From DASUGM01 sp036274055 (GTDB taxonomy: Bacteria > Acidobacteriota > Vicinamibacteria > Vicinamibacterales > SCN-69-37), in the NCBI GenBank assembly GCA_036274055.1, contig DASUGM010000060.1:1-7267 (forward strand): a stretch of DNA of 7,267 bases, in the 5' to 3' direction. The notes under the pieces were generated by a model. It worked only from the letters and a program-made list of their open reading frames with translations, made no database searches and was not told the origin of the DNA. Position numbers and translations under genes: made by a program. This document shows positions 1 through 5,025 of the stretch, in pieces (position 1 is the stretch's first letter; each line of letters opens with the position of its first letter).

Positions 1-137
1 CAGCGCCGCCGAAATGATTTTAGGCGCCGACGCGCTGGTCGAGATCGCGGCGCGATCGTTAAGAGTTGCCTCACGAGGCTCAAGTGATGGAGGTGAGGGT
101 GGTCGCAGGCGACCCAGTCGTCGTCGGGCTGGACGGC
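1..137. other. Left-edge stretch without a supportable gene
   Basis: This short stretch lies beyond the 3' end of the TfoX-like gene. Open frames run through it on the plus strand (one begins at ATG 14), but they continue antisense through the TfoX-like gene and end in arginine/serine/proline-rich low-complexity sequence typical of shadow frames in GC-rich DNA. A small GCCTC/GAGGC hairpin sits near 69-80 but has no T-run. The first 50 or so bases could be the end of a gene lying to the left, but nothing in them is recognisable. Confidence 0.4.
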
Positions 138-482
138 TTAGTGCTCTTGACGAGTGCCCTTCTTCGCGCTCTGAATCTCCGCCGCGCGCTTCGCCCAGCT
201 CGCGAGCTTCTCCGCCTCCTCGAGCACCGACGGCGGCACCTGGTAATACCCCGTCATCGGCCTGCCCTTCGGGTCCGGCTGGAACGGTTTCATCTTGGCG
301 CGCGTGTAGTCGCCGACCGACGCGGCGTCGACCTTGAAAAACAACGTGTTGTTGTCGATGACGCCGAAGAAGCGCTCGCCGGCGTACAGACCGATGCCGC
401 CGAACATGCGGCGGTGGGCGACGGCTTTCACGCCGCCCAGTTGCTCGAGGACGAACGCGAGGTACGCGTCCGAAACGGCCAT
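138..482 (-). CDS. TfoX/Sxy family N-terminal domain protein
   Basis: A 114-residue protein made almost entirely of a TfoX/Sxy N-terminal domain (about residues 8-103). Visible family features are the RRMFGG motif at residues 24-29, the following strand GLYAGERFFGVI, then NNTLFFKVD (44-52), and a helical C-terminal part (LEEAEKLASWAKRAAE). TfoX/Sxy is known as a competence regulator in Haemophilus and Vibrio. Stand-alone N-terminal-domain proteins are widespread in bacteria that lack those competence circuits, and their function is not established, so a competence role should not be assumed here. The C-terminal TfoX domain is absent, which is usual for this short form. The tail (SAKKGTRQEH) is basic. 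ATG 482 fits the domain start, but no good Shine-Dalgarno precedes it and the codon sits in a hairpin. The gene points the same way as the upstream permease but is separated from it by 191 bases and a possible terminator, so it is probably transcribed separately. Confidence 0.88.
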   Translation of the reverse strand: MAVSDAYLAFVLEQLGGVKAVAHRRMFGGIGLYAGERFFGVIDNNTLFFKVDAASVGDYTRAKMKPFQPDPKGRPMTGYYQVPPSVLEEAEKLASWAKRAAEIQSAKKGTRQEH

Positions 483-491
483 CGGGCCGTT
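474..491 (-). promoter_or_regulatory. Hairpin enclosing the TfoX-like start codon
   Basis: On the minus strand AACGGCC and GGCCGTT form a perfect 7-bp stem around a CGAT tetraloop. The ATG (482-480) begins in the loop and its G lies in the 3' arm. No strong Shine-Dalgarno is visible just upstream. A TAAGAT hexamer (492-497) lies close enough to the ATG to suggest a very short or absent leader, but that is speculative. The hairpin could limit translation initiation. It could also be chance in GC-rich DNA. Confidence 0.35.
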
Positions 492-544
492 ATCTTACGG
501 TGAGATCGGCGAGATGCGGGAAAAGCTTTTGTGAAAGAGCTATT

Positions 545-650
545 CACAGGGAGAAGCACGAGAAGATCTTGAGAAGACCAGGGTTCTGGCTTTTCTTACC
601 AAGACCCCTCTAATGCTCTGCCTCTTGTTCTTCTCATTCTTCTCTCTGTG
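545..650. repeat. Purine/pyrimidine-asymmetric inverted repeat, possible terminator of the permease operon
   Basis: The left arm (545-568) is purine-rich with repeated GAGAAG-type units. The right arm (627-650) is its pyrimidine-rich complement, pairing at 20 of 24 positions. Nested inside is a smaller stem: CCAG (578-581) pairs with CTGG (586-589) around GGTT, and is extended by 570-577 pairing with 591-598 across one bulged base, including two G-T wobbles. The segment is clearly less GC-rich than the genes on either side. It begins 24 bases beyond the permease stop at 674 and could stop or stabilise that transcript. It lacks a clean T-tract on the minus strand, so it is not a textbook intrinsic terminator. 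It may be a copy of a dispersed intergenic repeat. Confidence 0.5.
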
Positions 651-673
651 TATCCGCTCTCGGCAAGCGCACG

Positions 674-3346
674 TCACTCAGCCCTGATCGCACTGAGCGG
701 ATCGATGCTCGTCGCCCGCTTCGCCGGCCCAACCGCCGCGATGACGGCCGCGGCGAAGAAGATCACCGCGACGACCGCGTAGGCACCGACGTCGGTCGGC
801 GGCGTGTCGAACAGGTAGCGCTCGATCAGCTTGCTGAACGCCCAGGCGCCGCCGATCCCGGCGGCCAGGCCGATCGCGACCATCATCACGCCCTGGCCGA
901 GCACGAGGCGCAACACCGACGTACGGCTGGCGCCGAGCGCCATGCGCAACCCGAACTCGCGGGTGCGCTGGCTGACCGAGGTGCCGATCACGCCGGCCAG
1001 CCCCGCCAGCGTGATCAGCAGCGCGATGCCGGCGAAGATCGACAACAGCGCGGCCGTCAGCTCCGGCGACCGCAGCCGCCCGTTGCGCAGCTCTTCGAGC
1101 GTCAGCAGTTCCTCGACCGGCGTCTGCGCGTCGACCGCGTGCACCGCGTCCTTGATTGCGGGAATCAGGTCGCGCGCGTCGCCGGCGGTGCGCACCAGCA
1201 GCCGTCCCGCGAAGCCGCCGTTCTGACGGTAAGACACGTAGTACTGCGCTTCGGTCGCCTGATCGACGTTGTAGAGCTTGAAGTCGGCGACGACGCCGAT
1301 GACGGTGAAGGGCACCGGCTCAGGCTGGCCGGGCGTCGGCGGGATGTCGCTCACGAAGCGCGTCCCGATCGGATCAATCCCCTCCCACGACCTGGCCATG
1401 GTCGCGTTGATGATCGCGACGGGCGCCGCGGTGGAGCTGTCACCGTCGGTGAAGGATCGGCCGCGCAGCACCGGCACATTCAGCGTTTCGAAATACCCGG
1501 GGCTGGCGACGCTGGGCGAGACGACGATCTGCGCCGAGTTCTGATTGGTGCGGCCGACGATTCGAATCGGCTGCCGGCCGGGGCTCAGGCGCTGCAGTGG
1601 CACCGCGTTGGTCGCGGCGGCGCTGATGACGCCCGGCGTATTGCGCAGGCGCGTCAGCACGTCGGTGTGCAGCCGCTCGGCTTCCCCCGGGCCCTGCTGA
1701 CGCGTGAAGTTGCCGAAGATCGCCGCGGTCATGACCTTGTTGCCGCCGTCATAGCCGAGATTCACGGCCTCGAGGTTCATGAAGCTCTTGAGCAGCAGCG
1801 CCGCGCCGACCAGAAGAATGAACGACACCGCGACCTGCGCGACGACCAGCGCCGCGCGCAAGCGCTGCTTGCCCGCGCCTTCGCCGCCCTGCGCGCCGCC
1901 ATCGCGCATCGACTGCGCCGTGTTCTTGCGTCCAGCCAGCGCCGGGGCGACGCCGAAGATCACGCCGGTCAGCACCGAGATGCCGAGCGTGAAGATCAGG
2001 ACGGTGGTGTCGATGCCGATCTGGCCGGTACGCGCGGTGAACCGGCCGACGAACGTCGTCAGCATGTCCTGCGACAGCCAGGCGATGCCGACGCCGAGGA
2101 CGCCGCCGGCGACGGCAACGATGACGCTCTCGGTGATCAGCTGCCGCAGCAGCCGGCCGCGATCGGCGCCGAGGGCGGTGCGCAGCGCCAATTCGCGCCG
2201 GCGCCGCATCGTCCGCGCCAGCGACAGGTTGGCGACGTTAGCGCAGGCGATCATCAGCACGAGGACTGTCGTGCCGCCGAGCGCCAGCAGCATCGGCCGC
2301 GCACCGACGACCAGCTGATCCTGGAGCGGCGCCGCCTCGACGGCGAGGCCCTTGACGCGCGTGTAGTCGCGCGCGAAATCCTTCTCGAACGATCCGCCGA
2401 TGGCGTTGAGCTCAGCCGTCGCGCTCGCCGCCGTGGCCCCCGGCGAGAGCCGGCCAAAGACGTTCAACGCGCCAAATGAGCGGTGTCCCTGAGGCAGCGC
2501 TTCCTCCGCCTGCGCGCGGAACGGACACGCCGACGACGGCATGTAGACGTCGTTGGCGGCGGGATACTGGGGATAATCGGGCAGCACGCCGACGACGGTG
2601 TGCACCTTGTTGTTCATCTCCAGCGCCTTGCCGACGACGTTAGGATCGCCGCCGAATTTCTGCTTCCAGTAGCCGTTGCTCAACATCAGCACCGCTTCGG
2701 CGCCGAGGGCCGCGTCCTTGTCGTTGAACGACCGGCCGTAGAGCGGACGCACGCCAAGCATGTCGAAGAAATTGCCGGAGACGACGGCGGTGTCGACGCG
2801 ATCGGGCTCGCCTTGATTGAGCAGCACGAACGACATCTGGTGGTACTCGACCAGATCACGGACGTTCGCGGCGCGCTTGCGGTAGTCGAAGTACTCGGGA
2901 ATCGCGACACCGACCGCGCGGTTCTGCTGCTGCGGCAGCGACTGCTGGACGAGGACCAGTTCGCCGCCGTTGCGGAACGGCAGCGGCTTGAGCAGCACGC
3001 CGTCGATCACCGAAAAGATCGCGGTGTTGGCGCCGATGCCGAGGCCGAGAATCAGGACGGCGGCGATGGTGTAGCCCGGCGATCGGCGCAGCGTTCGCAG
3101 GCCGAACTTGATGTCCTGCGTGAACGCGTCCCACAGCGTCATGCCGCGGGTGTCGCGCACCTCCTCGCGGACGCGGCCGACGCCGCCGAAATCACGCAGC
3201 GCGGTCCGGCGCGCCTCGGCGGGGCTCATGCCGCGCTTGACGCGATGCTCGATTTCCATCGCGATGTGGGCGTCAATCTCGCGCGTGATCTCGTCGTCCA
3301 TGCGGCGGCTCTTCGTAATCGAGCGGAGGCGTGTGAACAGACCCAC
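674..3346 (-). CDS. ADOP-family duplicated orphan ABC permease (MacB/FtsX-like)
   Basis: An 890-residue inner-membrane protein of the acidobacterial duplicated orphan permease type (ADOP; TIGR03434 from memory). An N-terminal cytoplasmic prefix with the SPAEARR...FGG pattern occupies about residues 1-75. TM1 (about 92-114) carries GIGANTAIFSVI. A first MacB-type periplasmic domain runs to about 340, followed by TM2-TM4 (about 351-373, 406-424, 447-470) with CANVANLSLAR at 368-378 and the FtsX coupling segment RRRRELALRTALGA. TM5 (about 497-519) opens the second half, with a second periplasmic domain (about 520-755) and TM6-TM8 (about 764-788, 815-836, 853-873) with QRTREFGLRMALGA. It ends in RATSIDPLSAIRAE. 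GTG 3346 is chosen because AAGGGAGA (3353-3360) lies 6 bases upstream and the protein then starts with the usual prefix; an upstream in-frame ATG at 3415 would add 23 unrelated residues. MacB-like permeases work by ATPase-driven movement of the periplasmic part, but no ATPase gene is nearby. The substrate is unknown. It lies third in the PadR operon. Confidence 0.93.
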   Translation of the reverse strand: MGLFTRLRSITKSRRMDDEITREIDAHIAMEIEHRVKRGMSPAEARRTALRDFGGVGRVREEVRDTRGMTLWDAFTQDIKFGLRTLRRSPGYTIAAVLILGLGIGANTAIFSVIDGVLLKPLPFRNGGELVLVQQSLPQQQNRAVGVAIPEYFDYRKRAANVRDLVEYHQMSFVLLNQGEPDRVDTAVVSGNFFDMLGVRPLYGRSFNDKDAALGAEAVLMLSNGYWKQKFGGDPNVVGKALEMNNKVHTVVGVLPDYPQYPAANDVYMPSSACPFRAQAEEALPQGHRSFGALNVFGRLSPGATAASATAELNAIGGSFEKDFARDYTRVKGLAVEAAPLQDQLVVGARPMLLALGGTTVLVLMIACANVANLSLARTMRRRRELALRTALGADRGRLLRQLITESVIVAVAGGVLGVGIAWLSQDMLTTFVGRFTARTGQIGIDTTVLIFTLGISVLTGVIFGVAPALAGRKNTAQSMRDGGAQGGEGAGKQRLRAALVVAQVAVSFILLVGAALLLKSFMNLEAVNLGYDGGNKVMTAAIFGNFTRQQGPGEAERLHTDVLTRLRNTPGVISAAATNAVPLQRLSPGRQPIRIVGRTNQNSAQIVVSPSVASPGYFETLNVPVLRGRSFTDGDSSTAAPVAIINATMARSWEGIDPIGTRFVSDIPPTPGQPEPVPFTVIGVVADFKLYNVDQATEAQYYVSYRQNGGFAGRLLVRTAGDARDLIPAIKDAVHAVDAQTPVEELLTLEELRNGRLRSPELTAALLSIFAGIALLITLAGLAGVIGTSVSQRTREFGLRMALGASRTSVLRLVLGQGVMMVAIGLAAGIGGAWAFSKLIERYLFDTPPTDVGAYAVVAVIFFAAAVIAAVGPAKRATSIDPLSAIRAE

Positions 3347-3348
3347 GG

Positions 3349-3489
3349 CTAGTCTCCCTTCAACGCGGTCATCGGATCGATAGTCGACGCACGATGCGCT
3401 GGCAGGACCGCGCACACCACGGCGGCGACGGCGAGGCGCGGCGCGTGCCGCAAGCCGCGAATCGCCGCGAGCAGCGCCCGGCGGGTCAT
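3349..3489 (-). pseudogene. 46-codon relic of an ADOP permease (start joined to end)
   Basis: An intact 46-codon frame lies between PadR and the permease. Its ATG overlaps the PadR stop as ATGA, and its TAG ends 2 bases before the permease GTG. The first half (RRALLAAIRGLRHAPRLAVA) resembles the region before and into TM1 of ADOP permeases; compare FGLRTLRRSPGYTIAAVL in the neighbouring permease. The second half ends in LPAHRASTIDPMTALKGD, the characteristic C-terminus of the family; compare IPARRASSVDPIVALRGE and GPAKRATSIDPLSAIRAE in the window's two permeases. The simplest reading is a permease gene that lost more than 2 kb from its middle, joined in frame within the hydrophobic AVAAVV stretch. 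The product, if made, would be a single short membrane-seeking segment with a basic start. A retained role as a micropeptide, or simply as a translational coupler, cannot be excluded. Confidence 0.65.
3353..3360 (-). promoter_or_regulatory. Shine-Dalgarno deciding the GTG start of the permease
   Basis: AAGGGAGA on the minus strand, 6 bases before GTG 3346. It is built from the last sense codons of the upstream relic frame (Leu-Lys-Gly-Asp), so that frame's end supplies the ribosome binding site of the permease. This may be why those bases have been kept. Confidence 0.75.
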
Positions 3490-3824
3490 GCCTGGATCGC
3501 CTTCAGCACACGGGCGACGGCGGTCGCCATCCGTTCCCAGTTCGCGGTTTCGATCTCGAGCTGTTTGAGGCCTGCACGCGTCAGCCGGTAGAACTTCGCC
3601 TCGCGGTTGTTCTCCGATGTGCCCCACTCCGACGCGACCCAGCCTTGCACTTCCAGCCGGTGCAGCGCCGGATAGAGCGACCCCTGATTGACCCGCAGCA
3701 CGTCTTCGGAAATCTGCTGAATGCGCTGCGAAATCCCCCAGCCGTGCTGCGCCCCGAGCGCCAGTGTCTTGAGGATCAGCAGATCCAGCGTTCCCTGCAG
3801 CAGGTCCGTGCGCGGCTTGGCCAT
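3486..3824 (-). CDS. PadR-family transcriptional regulator (acidobacterial ADOP-linked type)
   Basis: A 112-residue winged-helix DNA-binding protein. LLQGTLDLLILKTL (residues 8-21) opens helix 1, HGWGISQRIQQ (27-37) helix 2, and VNQGSLYPALHRLEVQGWV (45-63) the recognition helix. The wing carries SEWGTSENNREAKFYRLTRAG (66-86, the R-K-F-Y-LT-GR-type core of PadR). A short C-terminal helix (about 87-110) would form the dimer contact. The size and the NNREAKFYRLT signature match the PadR group found beside ADOP permeases in Acidobacteriota (TIGR03433 from memory). Such proteins usually repress their own operon and respond to small molecules; the ligand here is unknown. The start at ATG 3824 follows AAGGAGA by 9 bases; an upstream in-frame ATG at 3905 would add 27 residues lying across the putative promoter. 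The stop overlaps the next ATG by 4 bases, which argues for co-translation with the relic and permease frames. Confidence 0.93.
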   Translation of the reverse strand: MAKPRTDLLQGTLDLLILKTLALGAQHGWGISQRIQQISEDVLRVNQGSLYPALHRLEVQGWVASEWGTSENNREAKFYRLTRAGLKQLEIETANWERMATAVARVLKAIQA

Positions 3825-3833
3825 GCGGTGATG

Positions 3834-3840
3834 TCTCCTT
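3834..3840 (-). promoter_or_regulatory. Shine-Dalgarno deciding the PadR start
   Basis: AAGGAGA on the minus strand, 9 bases before ATG 3824. This near-perfect site supports the 112-residue product over the longer frame starting at 3905. Confidence 0.8.
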
Positions 3841-3857
3841 GTAGACGTTCGACAGGA

Positions 3858-3887
3858 ATCATAAGTTCGCCGCGGAGCGCATTGCAA
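3858..3887 (-). promoter_or_regulatory. Putative sigma70-type promoter of the PadR-permease operon
   Basis: On the minus strand TTGCAA (3887-3882, 4 of 6 to consensus) and TATGAT (3863-3858, 5 of 6) are separated by 18 bases. Transcription would begin near 3851 and give a leader of about 25-30 bases containing the Shine-Dalgarno. This is the only good pair I see in the divergent spacer. Position and score support it, but no experiment does. Confidence 0.5.
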
Positions 3888-3888
3888 G

Positions 3889-3912
3889 ATGCGGCAAATT
3901 GTCACGCCGCAT
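3889..3912. promoter_or_regulatory. 7-bp dyad beside the PadR promoter, candidate operator
   Basis: ATGCGGC (3889-3895) and GCCGCAT (3906-3912) form a perfect inverted repeat with a 10-base, AT-richer centre, immediately upstream of the proposed -35 hexamer. PadR proteins bind dyads of about this size near their own promoters. The site lies between the divergent PadR and DinB genes, so a bound protein could affect both. Assigning it to this PadR is inference. Confidence 0.4.
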
Positions 3913-3961
3913 GCAGTGGCCGAATTCGACCAGTCGGCAGCGCCGGGCGTATGGTTGAGCG

Positions 3962-4486
3962 ATGACGTTCGATCTCAATCGCTGCCTGGAAGTGCTCGAG
4001 CGCACCCCGCGCGTGCTCGAACTGCTCCTGCTCGAGCTCTCACCGGAATGGACGATGCACAACGAGGGGCCCGACACGTGGAGTCCATACGACGTCGTCG
4101 GCCACTTGATTCACGGCGAACGCACCGACTGGATGGCCCGGATGGACATCATCCTCGGCGATCAGGCCGACAAGACGTTCGCGACGTTCGATCGCCTGGC
4201 GCAGTTCCGTGAAAGTCAGGGGAAGCCGCTGGCGACGCTGCTGGCCGAATTTCATGAAGTTCGCACCGCCAACCTCTTCAAGGTGCGCACGCGCCACTTG
4301 ACCGATGCCGATCTGGATCGCACCGGCACTCATCCGAAATTCGGCACCGTAACGCTGCGGCAACTCATCGCCACGTGGGCGGTCCACGATCTCGATCACC
4401 TCGCGCAGATTTCAAGGGTGATGGCGAAACAGCTCAAGGTCGAGGTGGGACCGTGGGTGGAATATATGCGGGTGGTGCGCGATTAG
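3962..4486 (+). CDS. DinB/YfiT-like putative metalloenzyme-fold protein
   Basis: A 174-residue protein with the four-helix DinB/YfiT-like fold. The three histidines that bind a divalent metal in this superfamily are visible: H48 in VVGHLIHGE, and H142 and H146 in the C-terminal AVHDLDHLAQI segment. Other family features are the early WSPYDVVGHL helix (40-49) after a leading helix (about 4-27), and LRQLIATWAVHDLDH (132-146). Family members include bacillithiol and mycothiol transferases and many uncharacterised proteins. Nothing here identifies a thiol substrate, and the name DinB does not imply DNA-damage induction. ATG 3962 is the only possible start, because an in-frame stop (TGA 3956-3958) lies one codon upstream. 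No clear Shine-Dalgarno is present. The gene diverges from the PadR operon and stands alone on the plus strand, followed by the CCCGAT repeat cluster. Confidence 0.9.
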   Translation: MTFDLNRCLEVLERTPRVLELLLLELSPEWTMHNEGPDTWSPYDVVGHLIHGERTDWMARMDIILGDQADKTFATFDRLAQFRESQGKPLATLLAEFHEVRTANLFKVRTRHLTDADLDRTGTHPKFGTVTLRQLIATWAVHDLDHLAQISRVMAKQLKVEVGPWVEYMRVVRD

Positions 4487-4497
4487 GCCGGGCTGCC

Positions 4498-4697
4498 CCA
4501 TCGGGTGATGGGCGATCGAGCCATCGGGCGATGGCAGAGCATGGGCGATCGCGCGATCGAGTGAAGGCTTCACGGAGGACAACTGAGATTCGATCGGCTG
4601 GCCTGAGCTGACTGCGTTCGCATTCCGGCCTTGGCCCGATCGCGCGATCGCCCGATGCTCTGCCATCGCCCGATCACCCGATCGCCCCTCGCCCGAT
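4498..4697. repeat. CCCGAT/ATCGGG hexamer and palindrome cluster
   Basis: Within 200 bases after DinB, ATCGGG occurs at 4500 and 4523, and its complement CCCGAT at 4635, 4651, 4669, 4677 and 4692. The self-complementary unit CCATCGGGYGATGG occurs at 4498-4511 and 4521-4534. The 14-bp perfect palindrome CGATCGCGCGATCG occurs at 4546-4559 and 4637-4650. The orientation of the hexamer switches at the centre, so the whole cluster is one inverted structure. It resembles REP/BIME-like intergenic elements in behaviour, but I cannot assign it to a named family. It contains no believable gene. Confidence 0.7.
4523..4674. repeat. Long near-perfect inverted repeat, 37/38-base arms
   Basis: Left arm 4523-4559 and right arm 4637-4674 are complementary except for one extra G at 4654. 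The two matched blocks are 20 bases (4523-4542 with 4655-4674) and 17 bases (4543-4559 with 4637-4653). The loop is 77 bases (4560-4636). As RNA it would make a long stem at the 3' end of the DinB transcript, which could terminate or protect it; as DNA it could form a cruciform. It has no T-tract on the plus side. Confidence 0.8.
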
Positions 4698-4698
4698 G

Positions 4699-4745
4699 AA
4701 AAAAAGCTCGGGCTGAGCATCCAGGAAGGAGATGCTCAGCCCGAG
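4699..4745 (-). terminator. Strong intrinsic terminator for minus-strand transcription
   Basis: Arms 4707-4721 and 4731-4745 pair perfectly over 15 bases around a 9-base loop. Read on the minus strand the stem is followed by one C and seven T (4705-4699), the standard Rho-independent layout. On the plus strand no T-run follows, so the signal is directional. It lies about 280 bases beyond the stop of the permease at 5026 and most likely ends that transcript, or a separate small RNA encoded in the gap. Confidence 0.85.
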
Positions 4746-5025
4746 TAATCGAAGCGATGAATGCAATCGGCGGCTGCGACCGCTCCGAGGCGGCAAGAAA
4801 GCACATCGTGCTTTGTCGCGGCTACCGGAGCGCCGGGCTGGAGATTTCTCGCGTTCGCCATCGAGCGACAGGTCTCGAAGGCCAAGGCGACATAAACCGT
4901 CGCAACCCGCCTGCGCGTCCCCCTGCAATCAGGGTGCCGCCGGGATCCGGGGCTGATTTCGCGCGACGGTCGTTGCGGATCGACAAACAGCAGGGTGAGA
5001 TTCCGCAACGCTGGGGGAGATTCCC
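4746..5025 (-). other. Non-coding, hairpin-rich stretch between permease stop and terminator
   Basis: No protein-coding frame here is convincing: open frames exist on both strands but are arginine-rich and run into the permease or the terminator stem. Several perfect stems are visible: 4781-4787 with 4826-4832, enclosing 4798-4804 with 4808-4814 (AAAGCAC, 3-base loop); 4887-4891 with 4899-4903; and 4921-4925 with 4930-4934. Read on the minus strand this would be a structured 3' untranslated region, or a small RNA, ending at the terminator. I recognise no known riboswitch, 6S, SRP, RNase P or tmRNA core. Some of these stems are expected by chance in GC-rich DNA. Confidence 0.4.
4971..5010 (-). 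repeat. 9-bp inverted repeat just past the permease stop
   Basis: CGTTGCGGA (4971-4979) and TCCGCAACG (5002-5010) pair perfectly around a 22-base loop, 16 bases downstream of the permease stop. A smaller GGGGA/TCCCC stem (5014-5026) overlaps the stop codon. There is no T-run, so this is more likely an mRNA-end structure than the terminator itself. Confidence 0.45.

Noticed and set aside
1139..2479. Long plus-strand open frame (446 codons) antisense to the first permease
   Set aside because: It is rich in arginine, alanine and aspartate with no recognisable domain, and lies fully antisense to a clear permease gene. It is a shadow frame of GC-rich codon bias.
674..3346. Calling the permease MacB, a macrolide or lipoprotein exporter
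   Set aside because: MacB carries an N-terminal ATPase domain fused to one permease unit. This protein has two permease units and no ATPase motifs, so the gene name macB would mislead.
2483..3352. Plus-strand open frame (289 codons) antisense to the permease N-terminal half
   Set aside because: It has no domain and a His/Arg/Asp-rich composition, and the opposite strand encodes unmistakable permease motifs.
3347..3415. Longer permease starting at ATG 3415
   Set aside because: It would add 23 residues unrelated to the family and overlap the relic frame. GTG 3346 has a well-placed Shine-Dalgarno and begins the usual prefix domain.
3825..3905. Longer PadR starting at ATG 3905
   Set aside because: It would add 27 Arg/Cys-rich residues that run over the putative promoter. 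ATG 3824 follows a near-perfect Shine-Dalgarno and starts at the typical PadR N-terminus.
4498..4697. CRISPR array
   Set aside because: The repeats are short hexamers and palindromes with irregular spacing and inverted orientation. There are no uniform direct repeats with unique spacers, and no cas gene.
4412..4720. Minus-strand frames crossing the repeat cluster (102 and 78 codons)
   Set aside because: They read straight through the inverted repeat or the terminator stem and translate the hexamers as repeats (for example AIARSGQGR). There is no ribosome site or domain.
4781..4832. c-di-GMP-type (GEMM) or other known riboswitch
   Set aside because: Pieces such as GCAAG and GGCTACC looked suggestive, but the conserved core and its order are not present, and the following gene in the minus-strand direction is in the opposite orientation.
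4732..4956. Plus-strand frame starting right after AAGGAG inside the terminator loop
   Set aside because: The apparent Shine-Dalgarno abuts the ATG with no spacer and is part of the terminator hairpin. The product is Arg/Ser-rich with no recognisable fold.
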